The notes: generated by a model not told the origin, from the sequence alone. DNA of 64,000 nt from Ectobius pallidus (GCA_964059195.1 CAXKWD010000009.1:91299432-91363431); one strand, 5' to 3'; shown: positions 22,313 through 34,612, counted from the stretch's first letter. Program-made: numbers and translations.

Positions 22313-22942
22313 ACGATGTGGGTAAACTAGTGAAATTGGCGGTGAATATAGCGTTTTCCTTACTATATTACAATGTTCACTAGGCATTTCCAGTTGTTTA
22401 TCAGTAATAAAAAGTGTGAACCGACAGTAAATACCTGAGCAATCGACGAAATAAAGACGCACTATTTTGTGTACGTACTCCATTAGAATTCAATGGAATC
22501 GTACCCTTGCACCGCTAATCTTCAACATTAGCGTAAGTTATCATGGCAGGGGTCACTGCCTCCCTAATAAGGTTTTGTTATGTTAGGAACATTTATGTTA
22601 GTTTAGGAGCAAATAGTTTTAGGTCGCGCTATTTAGTATATTGCTCCTAAACTAACATAAACGTTCCTAACCTAACAAAAGCTGTCACCGACCTAGATTA
22701 TACTGGAGGCTCTATTAGGGAGACAGTGACCGCCATCGTGATAACTTACGCTGATGTTGAAGATATGGAGTAAGTACACAAAATAGTGCGTCTTTATTTC
22801 GTCGATTGCTCAGATATTTACGATCGGTTCACCCTTTTTATTACTGATATACAACTGGAAAATGCCTATTGAACATTGTAATATAGGCCTACTAAGGAAA
22901 ATGCTATATTCACCGCCAATTTCACTAGTCTACTTAACGATG
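22313..22942. repeat. Large imperfect palindrome (about 300-bp arms)
   Basis: The left arm 22313-22612 and right arm 22641-22942 are inverted copies separated by 28 bp. Inner ends are TTAGGAGCAA and TTGCTCCTAA. Shared inverted blocks include GAAATAAAGACGCACTATTT and AAATTGGCGGTGAATATAGC. Each arm has private indels, for example about 36 bp around 22690-22725 in the right arm. The arms are older than those at 16277-16703. No transposase frame. Confidence 0.85.
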
Positions 22943-23746
22943 TTTTATGAGAGGTGTGAAAGGGTAAAAAAGCTTCTGCATTAAGGTAAATAATGAGAGG
23001 AAAATTCTATGTCAGTGACAGGTTATGTTAGTCTCGGTATTCTGAATAGCATGGGGTTCGTGCCATGAAACAATATTTTATGATAGGTGTGGAAGGGTAA
23101 AAAAGCTTCTACATTGGTTTTATATGCATACATAACTCACAGAAATAATGTTATGTTCTATAACGTCCAACATTTAAGGCTCAATATTTGTCTCGTCCGT
23201 CATGCAAATATTTTTCTGAATTGCAAACAGAAATGGTTGTGGATTATTAAAATTGCAAGTTATTCTTATTTAACCAAGTAACAAAACTTTGAACTCAAGG
23301 AATAAATCAAGGATTTATTATAGGCTATTCATTTCGAATTTCCTAACTCTGTGTGTCCCGTCCGTCACTTGTGGAATGCATGTAATATTTTACAATTTCT
23401 TATGTAACTTAGTTACTATGTTGGTGCTCACGAAAAACATCGCTTTGGCCAACGAACGGTTTTTTAATCCATAAAAAGAAAATTGTGAAATCCAGCCTTT
23501 AGTCGGAATTCATTGCTCATCAGTCCGATGAATTTAAAAACTTTTATCTGAAACATAAAGGGTAGTTTTAATCCAGGCATCATTTGTACAAACTCAGGCT
23601 CTTTAAGTGTTTAGTTGCAAGCATGAGGAAGAAACAACTGAATTCTCACTCCCTGCAGTACAAGTTTAGGGTAGGCTACAGAAATTTATGTGAGGCAATG
23701 TATCGGACTTTTACATTTCAGCATAAGCATAAAACAATATATCAAG
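22943..23746. other. No supported gene; short internal duplication
   Basis: A near-identical phrase (TTTTATGAKAGGTGTG, then GGGTAAAAAAGCTTCT) occurs at about 22943 and 23077. Otherwise AT-rich unrecognised sequence. Confidence 0.5.
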
Positions 23747-23990
23747 TGGGATGGCTCAGGCGCTAGCATCTGGGACTTACAATTGGAAGATCCGAGGTTC
23801 AAACCCATGGTCTGCCAATTTGACTTAGAGTAATTCGTTATTTCCCCAGTCGCAATCATTAAAAATTAATATCAGTCATACATGAAGAAGTGTTTACACA
23901 ACAGTAACAACATATGGATATCAGTAGCTGCATGGTCTACTGATAACCTCCAGAGATCTTGACATGCTGTGTGGCCTCTTCAGTTAGCAC
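23747..23990 (+). mobile_element. tRNA-derived SINE, family D
   Basis: The head has an A box (GGATGGCTCAGGCGCTAGCA) and a B box (GAGGTTCAAACCC). The body after it matches no other repeat in this window, and its 3' limit is uncertain. Confidence 0.6.
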
Positions 23991-24255
23991 ATTCCCAACC
24001 ATTTTCCTCAGTCCAGTTTCCCAAATCCAAGATCCTGAAAACATGTTTTGTCGAATGGACATTTTCAAGAATCCTTTATCCTAAGCCAGTTGTGCAGAAT
24101 CCATTTTCCTGAACCAATTTCCCTGTATCCATTATCCCAAACCAATACAGTCAAACCTCCATGCCAATATCTGTGGGCCCTAGCTGATAGTATTGTTATA
24201 TATGAAGATTATTGCTATATTGCGAATCTGTAATGTGCCACATATTAGGAAGACC

Positions 24256-24604
24256 GTATGCAGAGTACTGCCTTCCGGCGTGGTCTTGTGGTTAGCGTCG
24301 CTTACTACAGATCCGTCGACCAGGATTCGATCCCCGGTACCTCCATGGATTTTTCTGAGGTAGGGAGGTCTGGTAGGGGTGCACTCAGCCTCGTGATTCA
24401 AATTGAGGAGCTACTTGATAGAGAAGTAGCGACTCCGGTCATGGAAACTATCTTTAATGGCTGTAGGTGTCGGCATGCTGCCCACATGCCCCCCAATCCT
24501 GCTGTCTGCCTATGGTAGATGATGCAGCAGTCGGGTGATAGGCCTTGTCCCTTCTGGGATGTTAGCGCCATGGAGATAGTTAGTTAGTTAGTATGCAGAG
24601 TACT
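24256..24604 (+). mobile_element. Full-length tRNA-derived SINE, family B, with 14-bp target site duplication
   Basis: GTATGCAGAGTACT is repeated exactly at 24256-24269 and 24591-24604. Between them lies an A box (GGTCTTGTGGTTAGCG), a B box (GATTCGATCCCCG), a body with GGATTTTTCTGAGGTAGGGA and GTCGGCATGCTG, and a (TTAG)n tail. Family members at 35738-35900 (minus, 5'-truncated) and 57746-57985 (plus, 3'-truncated) confirm the extent. Confidence 0.92.
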
Positions 24605-25204
24605 ATGTAATCTAGACAGAGGATTATTCAAGGAGCAGACGTGCAAAGAAGCTAAAACAATTAACCACAAATCTAAATAATTTAAAAGCACTAATTATGT
24701 TTTCAAACTTATTCATTTCTAATGAGCAGAGGTTAGAGCTACTGAACAATTATTAGAAGATTGGTATAACTTGGGGATCACACCTAGATATTTAAGAAAT
24801 TTTGACCTCACAGATGATAGGAAAAAGGAAGAAATAGAAGGAGCCAGTTTATAACTTGTAGAAGTGTTGTAACTGAGCTCTACTGTATGTTTTAAACTTG
24901 CAGTATTCTACACTTTATAGTGAAACTTTTCCTTGTAAAATTTGTATTAAAAAAAGTAGCAGTTATTAGACCTGCACAAATGGTGATTCGGAAGACAGAA
25001 ATCTGTTACTTACTTACCATTCAGAGGGCTGAGTTACAGGTTTCCAGTAACAATTGAACTTCAAAATATTGTTATAAAAGGATCATTATAAAATAGGTTC
25101 ATCATTGTACTGAGTGACGTTGAACACTATTAAGGTAGGAAGTTTGCCAGGACCAAAGAAAAATATCGCCAAATGCAAGTTTATCGTTATATTCATCTTC
25201 TTCG

Positions 25205-25241
<37 letters not shown>

Positions 25242-25250
25242 ATATCGTCG
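24605..25250. other. No supported gene
   Basis: AT-rich sequence ending in a TA dinucleotide run at about 25206-25233. Confidence 0.5.
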
Positions 25251-25257
25251 CTTAAAA

Positions 25258-25510
25258 AATAATACTGCATATAACTGACACTTTTGATGAAAATGACTTT
25301 TTTGTACTTTGGCATCACTGAAATAACATGCTTATGATGAAATATTGGTTAAGATGAAAACGTGTTGTGATCTTGGTAAAGAGGCATATACAATACCACA
25401 TATCTAGGGATATAGAAAATTCTGAAATACCGCATAACTATTCCAGTGTACAATACTGCATATCTGATTTCAATGAAAACTTGACATAATACCACCTATC
25501 TGTTGTAGAC
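25258..25510. repeat. Cluster of AATACYRCATATCT motifs
   Basis: Variants of the 14-mer AATACYRCATATCT occur about five times in the same orientation (near 25260, 25394, 25422, 25450 and 25490) at irregular spacing. The pattern resembles the end-motif arrays of the TIR elements at 1305, 12796 and 57047, but no inverted partner was found. Confidence 0.5.
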
Positions 25511-25589
25511 TATTGCACTCAGTTCAACTTGTAGTTTACTAATGCATCACAGATTTTTTTTTATAAAGCTGATATATAACCCTGGGATG

Positions 25590-25895
25590 CTTAATGTAAT
25601 CACGGATAATGTTATTATTTGGGTAATGTTATCACTTTTGTGAAGTCCCGTACGGATTAATAACATTGAAAAAATGCTGTTCATTGTGATCAAAGTTCGG
25701 TTTATGTTATCACATTTTCCTTTTTACGGCTTTACGCCATTCAAAATTTTGTTTTTAAGGACTCTGTTTCTAACTCACTTGTATTGTGTATTGGAAGCAG
25801 CAATACTGTTCCCAGCACACAGGATGACCAGTTACCTAACTGTCTCTTTTCACTAATAAAACATGTTTCACCCCTCAGTTAAGCCTTAAGCTACA
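25590..25895 (-). repeat. Dispersed repeat, inverted relative to 31290-31610
   Basis: The reverse complement matches 31290-31610 over several blocks: GGGGTGAAACATGTTTTATT, AACTGGTCATCCTGT, TGTGATAACATAAACCGAA, and TAATCCGTACGGGACTTCA. GTTATCAC-type motifs recur inside. Family unknown. Confidence 0.7.
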
Positions 25896-26277
25896 GCTTT
25901 GGATTTAACTTATATGAAGATAACAATGCTGAAATGCATTGATGGCTAGTGTTAAATGAAAATTCTTTCAAAAACAGGCGTTAGATTTTTGCTATGCGTT
26001 GTTGACCACAGGTCAGTATACTTCCAAAAACACTGAGTATGGAATATGGTTAATGGAGTCCAAAATGAAAACATACAATTAAAAAACTTTCTTACTGGTT
26101 GAAAAGATAGTTGCTTGCAGTCTGATACTGTATTATCAGTGGTTTAATGATTCACAGTTACATACTGTATTATGTTAAGAATAAATAGCTTTTAATTCTG
26201 TTTTGTAGTGTATTGTCTTATGTATGAATAAATTACTTTCAATAAATTATTCCGGCTATTGTTATCAGTCTGTTAAT

Positions 26278-26742
26278 ATTATCAGTAGGAGGCTGATTTC
26301 TGTGACATGTCATATTTTTCCCCTTTGCATTAGGCCTATTTCAGGTTTCCGACTATTTTAAACCCGATTCCAAGCATCCTGGTGAAAATGGAATGGCTTT
26401 TATTGTGCATATAACTGCATATTTAGGAAATTTTCAACTATTGTAGCACATTTAGTATGAATATGCATATTTGTGTGCATATTAATTAAATTTTTAAGTT
26501 TCATATATTTTGTAAATTTTGCATTATAATGATACTTTTTGAGAATTTACAGATACGGTATTTTAAATAATTGACATATTTAAATAAAATGAATTGTAGT
26601 GAAACTTAAAAAAATGTACACAATGTGTAAGTGGTAAAGTCATATTTTAAATTTTATTGGTCATATTTTAATGTTTTTAGGTCATAAGTGCATGCATATA
26701 TCCTATTTTTTAGGTCATAGAAATCCGCCCCCTAATTATCAG
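26278..26742. mobile_element. hAT-type MITE with perfect 8-bp duplication
   Basis: The element is 26286-26734 (449 bp) with ends TAGGAGGCTGATTTCTGTGA and, inverted, TAGGGGGCGGATTTCTATGA. ATTATCAG flanks it exactly at 26278-26285 and 26735-26742. It is closely similar to the outer parts of 1138-3378 and provides the empty site for the insertion nested there. Confidence 0.9.
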
Positions 26743-27429
26743 ATTAGTTGCATTTCGAAGTGATCACAATAAGCGGCGTGCACTGTAAGCTTATGCATAT
26801 ACAGCCAATTTTAGTTATATACTATGTATATACCATAATATGTTTCTTTCTGTGTATATACCAGTAATACTAGTACATATTAATTTATTTTTATTTAATA
26901 CAATAGCTTTTAAGTAATTGAACTTTTAGAAAATGCATGTTTTCAAAACTGTCTTCTGCTACAACATGTGTGTAGTTTATAGTCGTTCTAACAGAAGTCG
27001 CTAACTCCAAAAATGGCCAATTTGAGTTATATATACTATTACATTGATGAAAGGATACTTTATAGGTGGGTAGAACTCACTAATTATTATCCAGATCAGT
27101 TTCCAAGTAACTAATATTTATATTTTCTCAGAATTCATATATGCAATGGTTTATTCAAACTTTACAATAGCTGAGTGTCAAAACTAAGATTTTGGACTTA
27201 GTGACTTCTGACAGAGTGACAATGTTTTACCATATCTTGGATATGTTTAGAAACAGGGTAACTGAGCGCCCTTAATTTAAATTTAAATCAAAGAAACTAT
27301 CAAAAATAAATTTTCATTGTAATTTTGTGGAAGTTCCCTCCCCCTTTCGTTGCGACCAACTGTAGACCATATGTTATTTCAACCGTTTACATCATTGAGC
27401 TTCCTTTCTTTCATTGGTCCACTTCTGAC
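26743..27429. other. No supported gene
   Basis: AT-rich sequence without recognisable frames or repeats. Confidence 0.5.
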
Positions 27430-27665
27430 CTGTTTTCAACTTGGGCTTTTCTTGGAATAGCTGGTATGCTCGAAGTTTCTTTTGGAGAGGAATACGTTCC
27501 TGGATGTCTTCATGTTATCCCAATTTTTCAAGGCCTTTGTCAAGTTCGGTGAACTAGGGTCCCTTGATTTTCTTGTTTACAAAGTAGGAAAATATTCTAC
27601 TGGACAGTCTGCAAGCTCATACGTGTGGCCATAACATTTAATCCTTTTTCCGAATAGTGTCAGGT
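27430..27665 (-). pseudogene. Decayed C-terminal LINE fragment
   Basis: Minus-strand reading gives GKRIKCYGHTYELAD, then after a stop and a frameshift FTELDKGLEKLG, then HEDIQERIPLQKKLRAYQLF. The YGH block followed by a region of the form LxxxLxxLG-EDIxxR is usual at the C-terminus of insect LINE reverse transcriptases. Two stops and a frameshift show it is a relic. Confidence 0.5.
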
Positions 27666-28610
27666 ATAATTTCCTTTAATTGGTCCTAGGATCTTTTTCA
27701 GAATTTTTATTTATTTGGCTTCTAACACCCGTACTAATGAAAATTGCTTATATTTACATTGAACGATTATTTGGTTGATTACTGCGCAAGTTCTACTTGC
27801 CGTATTAATAATAAACCCAGCATAACTGCCAAGGCTTACACCGGGTTTGAATGTGAAATGTCATCAAACACGTCATGCTGGTGGTGACGTGACTCGCCCG
27901 CGGCAGTGAAGGAAGCATGTGACTGCAGAACGCCAATGTCATCATATGTCCGAGCAGTGAACAAACAGCAGTGTATCGTCTGCCGAGAGGATATCTAGTT
28001 GCAGTATTTCATTAAATTGTTTTCAGAAAGCTGTAATCATGGGTACAATTATGGAAATATGTCCCGCAAGCAAGGAACAATGTTTATAATTCCGCAAAAG
28101 TAGCTCAGAATGTTTCCTAACAAAGTACTGTACAATGGTATTAATCATAGGCGAGAGCCAGATGCGCGTAAGGGGAAGTGACACTGTGGGAGGAGGCATG
28201 GGGAGGGATAACAATGTTGAAGTGCACTAGCGAGAGGAAAAGCGATTGTAACAAGATCTCCTGTTTCTTAACTACATTAATACGGTCTTACCGCAAAAGA
28301 ATGTTTATTGGACTCGTCTGCATCTACTGCGTATCCATGCTTGGATGCCTCTGATTAATATCACTGTACCTTAAGAATGAATGGATGCATAACCTCAAAA
28401 TTCATTCTCAGACATGTACGAAATGACCGGCTGTTGCAGATATCGGCCATCTTGATTATTTACGTGAAGCTTATGTCTATACAAGGGGATCAGGCCGTGT
28501 AAAGTGTTGCACACATTCAGCCTTATGCAGGGATTATCAGTACATTTTTCTCTCAGCTGTGTATATTGCTGGTATAAATGTTACAAATGGATTGTTAGTA
28601 AGACCGTAAG
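27666..28610. other. No supported gene; GC-richer stretch at 27830-27990
   Basis: The 27830-27990 stretch is GC-richer with GTGACGTGAC and several CpG, and could be a promoter or an old repeat. No splice or coding evidence supports either. Confidence 0.35.
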
Positions 28611-28615
28611 TTTTT

Positions 28616-29418
28616 AGGTAGATTTCGAAAAAAATCTACCTATTGCAATCGATACCATGTCATGACTTTCGAAAGAATTCTTTCATATCTTTACGTTTCA
28701 TGCCTCCCTAAGTACGAAACCACCGCCCGTTCAAAAAAGTTTTGATATATATATATATATATACATCTTTACACGCTAGCGGCCGTAATTTTGAAGATAT
28801 TTGAACCAAATTTTATTATGTTATTTATAGGCCCAATAGTACGGACAAGTTCGTTAATGAGCAAAATTGACCATATATATATCTTTACACGCTAGCGGGC
28901 GTAATTTTGAAGATATTTGAACCAAATTTTATTATGTTATTTCTAGGCCCAATAGTTCAAGATAGGTTCGTTAATGAGCAAAATTTACCCAAGGGGAGAG
29001 TCGGGGGAGGGGGTTGAAATTTTGAAAAATTTATATTTCGACCCTTATGAAGTATAGAGGGAAACTTTGTTTGAATAAATTAGAGTACTCCCTATGGAGT
29101 TCACAGTGACACCAACGATTCGGGGGTTTTGGGGGTACTAATGGGGGTAGGGGTGGGGGGATGGAAATTCGAAATGTTTGAAACCACGTCATGTGGGGTA
29201 TCGTTGAAAAGCTCTTGATGAGTACTCTACAAATCGATAGCTAGTTTCTCGATAGTTCTCATATAAGGCGAGATTTGAATGTTTGAAAAACTGCTCTTTC
29301 CTCTTTTTTGCGGGTTTGCCATGCCAAGGCTAAAGAAAAAGGCTGCTGTGCAGCGACAATAAATTAAACCAAAATCACTTCGAAATCTACCTCAGCCTGT
29401 AGGCCTGCCCAAATGGAT
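28616..29418 (+). repeat. Dispersed repeat of unknown class, copy 1
   Basis: It begins near a palindrome (GTAGATTTCGAAAAAAATCT, 28618 onward) and includes a tandem duplication (28755-28990). From 29098 it matches 30908-31235. Near its end is a short frame MPRLKKKAAVQRQ, stop, then IKPKSLRNLPQPVGLPKW, aligned with an open version in copy 2. This suggests the repeat derives from a coding element, but I do not recognise the protein. Confidence 0.6.
28755..28990. repeat. Tandem duplication, about 118-bp unit
   Basis: Two consecutive units share ATCTTTACACGCTAGCGG, GTAATTTTGAAGATATTTGA, ACCAAATTTTATTATGTTAT and TTCGTTAATGAGCAAAATT. They differ at only a few positions. Confidence 0.9.
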
Positions 29419-30907
29419 TTTTTTTTTATTTTGATCAGACCCTTCTTATTCAATGCAATGCACACTGCTGCGTACAGGGCTTCTGGACGAATGAATGCCT
29501 AAGTTTTGGTGTTTATGGGCACTGATATTTTGTTGTAGAGAACTCTACTTAGCTATTATGCCACTTCTATCTGTGGAGATAATTTATTATTATTTAATAT
29601 CTCTTCAACTATTCACCATATTTTAAAAGTGAATCTTTTGTTAACTTTTTGCGGAAATAATTTATAAGTTTTCGTACACATGTCATCAATATTGAAGAAG
29701 CATAGGCCTATATATTTAAAATTCTTAGTAAATTGCTTTATTAAATATTTGGGTACAACGTACAAGAATGTTTGAAGGGTGGATCCATCTAAATTACAGC
29801 TAAATGCCTCTTCCCATGTCGTACAGTATGAACTCCAATGGTTAATTATCCCAGTAAGCAGAAAATGGACGCTTGGCAATACGATCACTATTTCTTATCT
29901 TCCTTCCTTTATGGAATGTATGAGTTGCGGAAGATGCGAACGAAGTTAAGGCTATGAAGAGATTGTCAGGCGATAGGAAAGCATGGGAGAAACGTTGGAG
30001 TCCAATCTCTGAGTTAACTGCTTAATATGATTTAAGTGTGAGAAGAAGAAACTGACGAACAAAGGTTGCCTTTAAGTTCTGAAACTGAGCATTTAGCAAG
30101 TTTTGTAGCTTGTTCTTTGTATGGCTTTCCTTGCAGATCGAAATAGGTTGAGTGATAGGAACAGAAGTTGCGGACCCTGGACCCCAGGTGTGGAAGCATC
30201 TATAAATGCAGGGCAATTACTTGAGTAAGGTGTGTTTTGCCACCTGCTATCCCTATAGTGGGCTCTTTTATCACACCCTTCAGGGATATAAAAGTCTTAT
30301 TAAAGAAACAGATGAACCCATTGGAAGATATATCGGATCTAACTTAGAAGGTTTTCGGAAACCATTTATATTTATGACTTTATTAAGCTTGAGTCTTTAA
30401 CAAGGATACTTCAGATGGATAATTATTTTATCCCCCGGCTATGTCTAAAAACAATTTTTATGGGTTACTGTTCCATATTTTTAAACATATATTGTGTTAA
30501 TAGAGAGAATAAACTTACAATTAAGTTTAAATTAGGGAAATTCTAGGAATGTTTATTCGCTCTTCGCTTCCACATGGATAATTATTATTCTTCAGCTGTG
30601 CATGACCTGCTTCGTTCATTGTAAAGTATTTAATATAAAGGAACTTATATTTCCAATTCTCCAATAGGAATGTCCAGACCTTGAGGTTAACCCATTCTGG
30701 AAACCTTTCGTCAAAATGTTGAAAGTCTCATTAGACCTATGACATCAGTAAATACATGGAATTTTCATTTATCACCGCATTATAAAGAACGCTGAATGGC
30801 TGATCGGCAGCCAATTTTAAATAGAGGTGCTTCTGGAAAATTAGGTCAGGCGGGGGTTACGAGATCAGTACTTTAAGAAAACTATTATTTGAAGAATATA
30901 GATTTCA
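29419..30907. other. No supported gene
   Basis: AT-rich sequence between the two copies of the unknown repeat. Short frames only. Confidence 0.45.
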
Positions 30908-31298
30908 TTGTTCACAGTGACACCAACGATTCGGGGATTTTGGGGGTAAGAGTGGGGGTGGGGGATGGTAATTCGAAATTTTTGAAACCACGTCTTGTGG
31001 GGTATCGTTGAAAAGCTCTTGATGGACACTCTTCAAATCAATAACTAGTTTCTCGATAGCTCCCATATAAGGTGAGATTTGAATGTTTGAAAAAGTGTTC
31101 TTTCCTCTTTTTTGCAGTTATTATTGCGGGTTTGTTATGCCAAGGCTAAAGAAGAAGAGTGCTACTCAGCGACAATACATTAAACCAAAAGCACTTCGAA
31201 AACTACCTCAGCCTGTAGGCCTGCCTAAAGGGATTTTTTACACTAGCAGACACTGCATGTCAACACTGTTACTTAATAAATCAAAAGCTGCAGCTTAA
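30908..31298 (+). repeat. Dispersed repeat of unknown class, copy 2
   Basis: Matches 29098-29418 in order and orientation. A short open frame from 31137 reads MPRLKKKSATQRQYIKPKAL, then RKLPQPVGLPKG. It is colinear with copy 1 and has mostly conservative differences. The frame ends at 31296. It might be the start of a transposon protein; no family is recognised. Confidence 0.6.
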
Positions 31299-31640
31299 CT
31301 GTGGGGTGAAACATGTTTTATTGCTTAAAATAGAAAATTAGATAACGCCTTCCCCTCGAACTGGTCATCCTGTAAACTGGGAACAGAATTGCTACCTAAT
31401 ACAGCACAGTACAGTTGGCCTAGAAACGAAACCCTTAAAAACGAAATATTGAATGACGTACAGTACTTGGAAATAAAGCCGCAAAAAGGAAAATGTGATA
31501 ACATAAACCGAATCTTTGATCACAATAAACATAATTTTTTCAAAAAAGGCCTATCAGCATTAATCCGTACGGGACTTCATAAAAGTGATAACATTACCCG
31601 ATTGATATTATGTATTTGGATTCTGGAGTCATTGTTCTAC
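31265..31640 (+). repeat. Dispersed repeat, inverted partner of 25590-25895
   Basis: Shares several near-identical blocks with the minus strand of 25590-25895, ending in GTGATAACATTACCC. A 95-codon frame at 31389-31676 crosses it; its identity is unknown and conservation with the partner is at DNA level. Confidence 0.65.
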
Positions 31641-31739
31641 AAAGTAGATTGTTTATTTTTCGCAATTGTAGGCTAAAATGTTTATTGTCTACGTCCACGT
31701 TGATATTACATGATTTAGCCCTTTTAGGGTTGAATTTAT

Positions 31740-31905
31740 GCACTGACAAGGCCGTCATCAAGTGAAAACATCGGTGGGTTCTAAGTTTAAAATCATTGAG
31801 GAAAATTTGAGTGAAAAGCTGGTTTCCGTGAATGACAAACATACTACTTAGATAAGTACCCTCATAGTTTGTATAAAGCATTACTCTGTTAATCTTGTAG
31901 GATAT
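31740..31905. repeat. Diverged dispersed repeat, copy 2 of the 960-1137 repeat
   Basis: Colinear similarity to 960-1137 (AAATCATTGAGGAAAATTT, CTGGTTTCC, GTATAAAGCATTACTCTGTT). No frame of note. Confidence 0.5.
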
Positions 31906-33284
31906 ATATCATTTTATACAATTCTTGAGATGACGCACTTGTATGTCATATGTCATTTAAATGTCGGTAGCAGTGAAAAGATTACTATTTCCATAGCCGC
32001 CATTCTAAAATTCTCGTAATCCAGCGTTGGCGTATTTTTAACTTAATAAATTGGGCGCATTTTCTGTTTTAACGATGCTAGTAGGGGTCCGCTTTTTTCT
32101 CGGACCCTGTTTTTCCGGATTCGACACAAGGGTTAAACTTTCTTTTCTATGCTTTGAGTTTACGTCACCTCGTCAATGCTACAATTTACATCTGCACCAG
32201 TGATTTTTTTTATAGAGGTATGGAAGTAAAGCACGTTACCAGACTGCATTTTTTGCGATGGTGATATGAACGGTTCGGGGGAAGATAGGGCTAACCCACA
32301 CAAACCTCATTTTAGATACCGGTATTACATTTTTAAAGTTTGCTCAAATCTAAAACTCTTTATTTTCATATTTTTCTGGTACATATTATTTTACTAACAA
32401 GCCTAAATGACAGAATTAGTCTATGCTCAGAAACATTGGAATAAATAGTGACTAATAAAAATTATAAATAATGCAACAATCTCAACTTTTACAAAAAGAA
32501 ACTTTACACTATCTTCCCCGACCCCTTCATATTCACGTATGTTAACCAGAATACATAAAAAGCTATCCTGTCATCAGTGTATCGCTATGCATCCATGCTG
32601 ATGCATTATTGTTTTAGGCCTATGAGTGCATTTAGCGTGTGATTGTTGACCGTGGTTACTGCTGGAGGCTGGGCCACTACTACAATTACCGATCGATAAC
32701 CAATTGTCTGGTCGCTTCGTGTTGACATCCCAGATTACAATGAGAATAAAAATGCCATCCACAGTATTGTCTCAGCCCCTAGCCTGTATGTAATGATCAA
32801 CCTGTACCAACATGTTATGAATAAATAAATTTAGTCCAGCACAAATGTATTCTATTTTCATAAGTAATAGCCTACCGCAAGAGATTATCCGGGCATAAAC
32901 GATATGTCCACCATAATTTTTTGTAGCATTTCCCACTTTAGAAAGTGGTAACACCTAGAAGGTTTATTTCTTTAGAAACATTAAAATAATTTGTGAAAGG
33001 AGGATGACTAATTGCATACAGACTCCTGCCGTTAAACTGTTCAACTAGTGGTTAATTTCATTCCGTCATTTATAACCCATTTTCTGTATGCATTGCAGCT
33101 TGCTTAGTGGTGGTAATAATGAAGTTAAACCATTTTAGGTGATAGATATTATTTTAATTGTTCCGTATCTTCAGCACTGAAAAGAACATTCATCTTCCAA
33201 CAGTTTTAGGTAGTAAATATTTCCGTTGTTCCGTATCTTTAGCATTCGGAAAAAAATTAGTGTTCACTTCCAACAACTACCACC
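31906..33284. other. No supported gene
   Basis: AT-rich unrecognised sequence. Confidence 0.5.
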
Positions 33285-33431
33285 TACCTACGTACCTACC
33301 TACCTACTTACCTACCCACCTACCTACCTACTTACCTACCCACCTACCTACCTATTTACCTACCTACCTACCTACCTACATACCTACCTACCTACCTACC
33401 TACCTACCTACCTACCTACCTACCTACCTAC
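33285..33431. repeat. (TACC)n microsatellite
   Basis: About 36 TACC/TACT units, nearly perfect from 33358 on. Both ORFs crossing it encode Leu/Pro/Thr/Tyr repeats and are artefacts. Confidence 0.95.
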
Positions 33432-33639
33432 AGTTACCAACCTGTGGTCTGTCGAAAAGGTTAAAGGTGTCCTCGAAAAAGCCTACACTGATTTAACTTT
33501 TCTCGTTTTCTCAAAAGTTTTCCCAGGTTCTGTCTCTGACCTTTGGCAGGAATGTACGAGTAACTACTATTTATCTGAATACAGTTACAAAACATTGACG
33601 TTCTCGGCGAGTTTATCTATACTACCATAAGGCGTCTCT

Positions 33640-34250
33640 CGCACCCATGTTTCCATCTTCTACCACTCCAGTCTTCATCCGTCATTTGCCTATCTTCCAT
33701 GGACTGTCTCACACAATCACTCCACAACAGTCGCGGTCTTCCCCCTTTCTATCGCTGAGGATGCTGCCAGTTATATACAGTAGTTGTAGTGGCCATCTCT
33801 CAGGTGACATTCTTTTACGATGACCATACCAGCTAAGACGTCTTCCTTCAGTTGAGTCGATGAGTTTTACTACTGTTAACTGCATACGCTGTCGTATAGT
33901 TTCACTTCTAATTCTGTCAAGTTTAGAGACACAACACTTCTCCATTTCCATAGCTTTTAATTTATTTTCATTCCTCTTTGAAATCTCCCATAACTCAGTG
34001 CCATACAATACAATGTTTTCAATTATTGTTTTGTAGATTCATCTCTTTATTCCTGAATGTATGGTGTTGTTCCGTAAGAAATTGTCTTATGGCAACACTT
34101 CCTTTTTGTAGTCTGTGTCTAATTTCTTTTTCACTACATCATCTGATATAATTGCTTCTGGGTACTTACAAGTTTTAAAGCACTTGACAACAGATCCGTC
34201 TTCGGATAGTATGTTGCTTCCTACATCCACAACTACTATATTCAGTTTTA
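33640..34250 (-). pseudogene. C-terminal fragment of a LINE reverse transcriptase polyprotein
   Basis: The minus-strand frame 33709-34008 reads YGTELWEISKRNENKLKAME, then later LDRIRSETIRQRM and RRLSWYGHRKRMSPERWP. This matches the region after the RT domain in many insect LINEs (YGxExW, then IR, then WYGH). Upstream, to about 34250, related sequence (SEDGSVVKCFKTCKYPEAII) continues in a shifted frame. The RT catalytic core and a proper 3' end are absent, so it is a relic. Confidence 0.75.
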
Positions 34251-34289
34251 GACTAGTACATTATTCAACAAGCATTTATTAAGATACGA

Positions 34290-34612
34290 GTATGATAATA
34301 TTATAGGAGAAAAATTCCTCTGACATTGGCATTTGTACTCAGGACCTTTGCATGTCCGTGCCAATGCTCTATCAACTGAGCTAAGCCAGAGTTTACTTCA
34401 CAGTGCCAGGTGGAACCTCTCTCCTATGACTTGTTGCCCTTAATGGTCTACCTCACTGACAGATATTAGTGATTTTTGTGACGGGGCTTCCACTGTTATT
34501 GTACAGTTAACATTCAAGATGGATATATTTGAATACATGAACCACAGTAGGCTACATGAGAATATTATAGGAGAAAAATTCCTCTGACACTGAGATTTGA
34601 ACCCAAGACTTT
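34290..34612 (-). mobile_element. tRNA-derived element with two minus-oriented tRNA-like ends
   Basis: At 34304-34396 (minus) lies CTCTGGCTTAGCTCAGTTGA... with A box, a TTGGC anticodon-arm block and a decayed T arm. It is followed by GTCAGAGGAATTTTTCTCC and ATAATATTATC. About 160 bp away, at 34554-34612, the same 3' portion recurs in the same orientation. The interior (CTTAATGGTCTACCT, CACTGTTATTGTACAGT) matches the interior of 48610-48950. Confidence 0.65.

Noticed and set aside
30908..31298. 29098-29418 and 30908-31235 as a pair of LTRs
   Set aside because: Copy 1 extends far upstream, copy 2 is truncated, and no retroviral-type gene lies between them.
33158..33630. Two long frames with repeated Leu-Pro-Thr-Tyr
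   Set aside because: They translate the TACC microsatellite; any frame of it is open.
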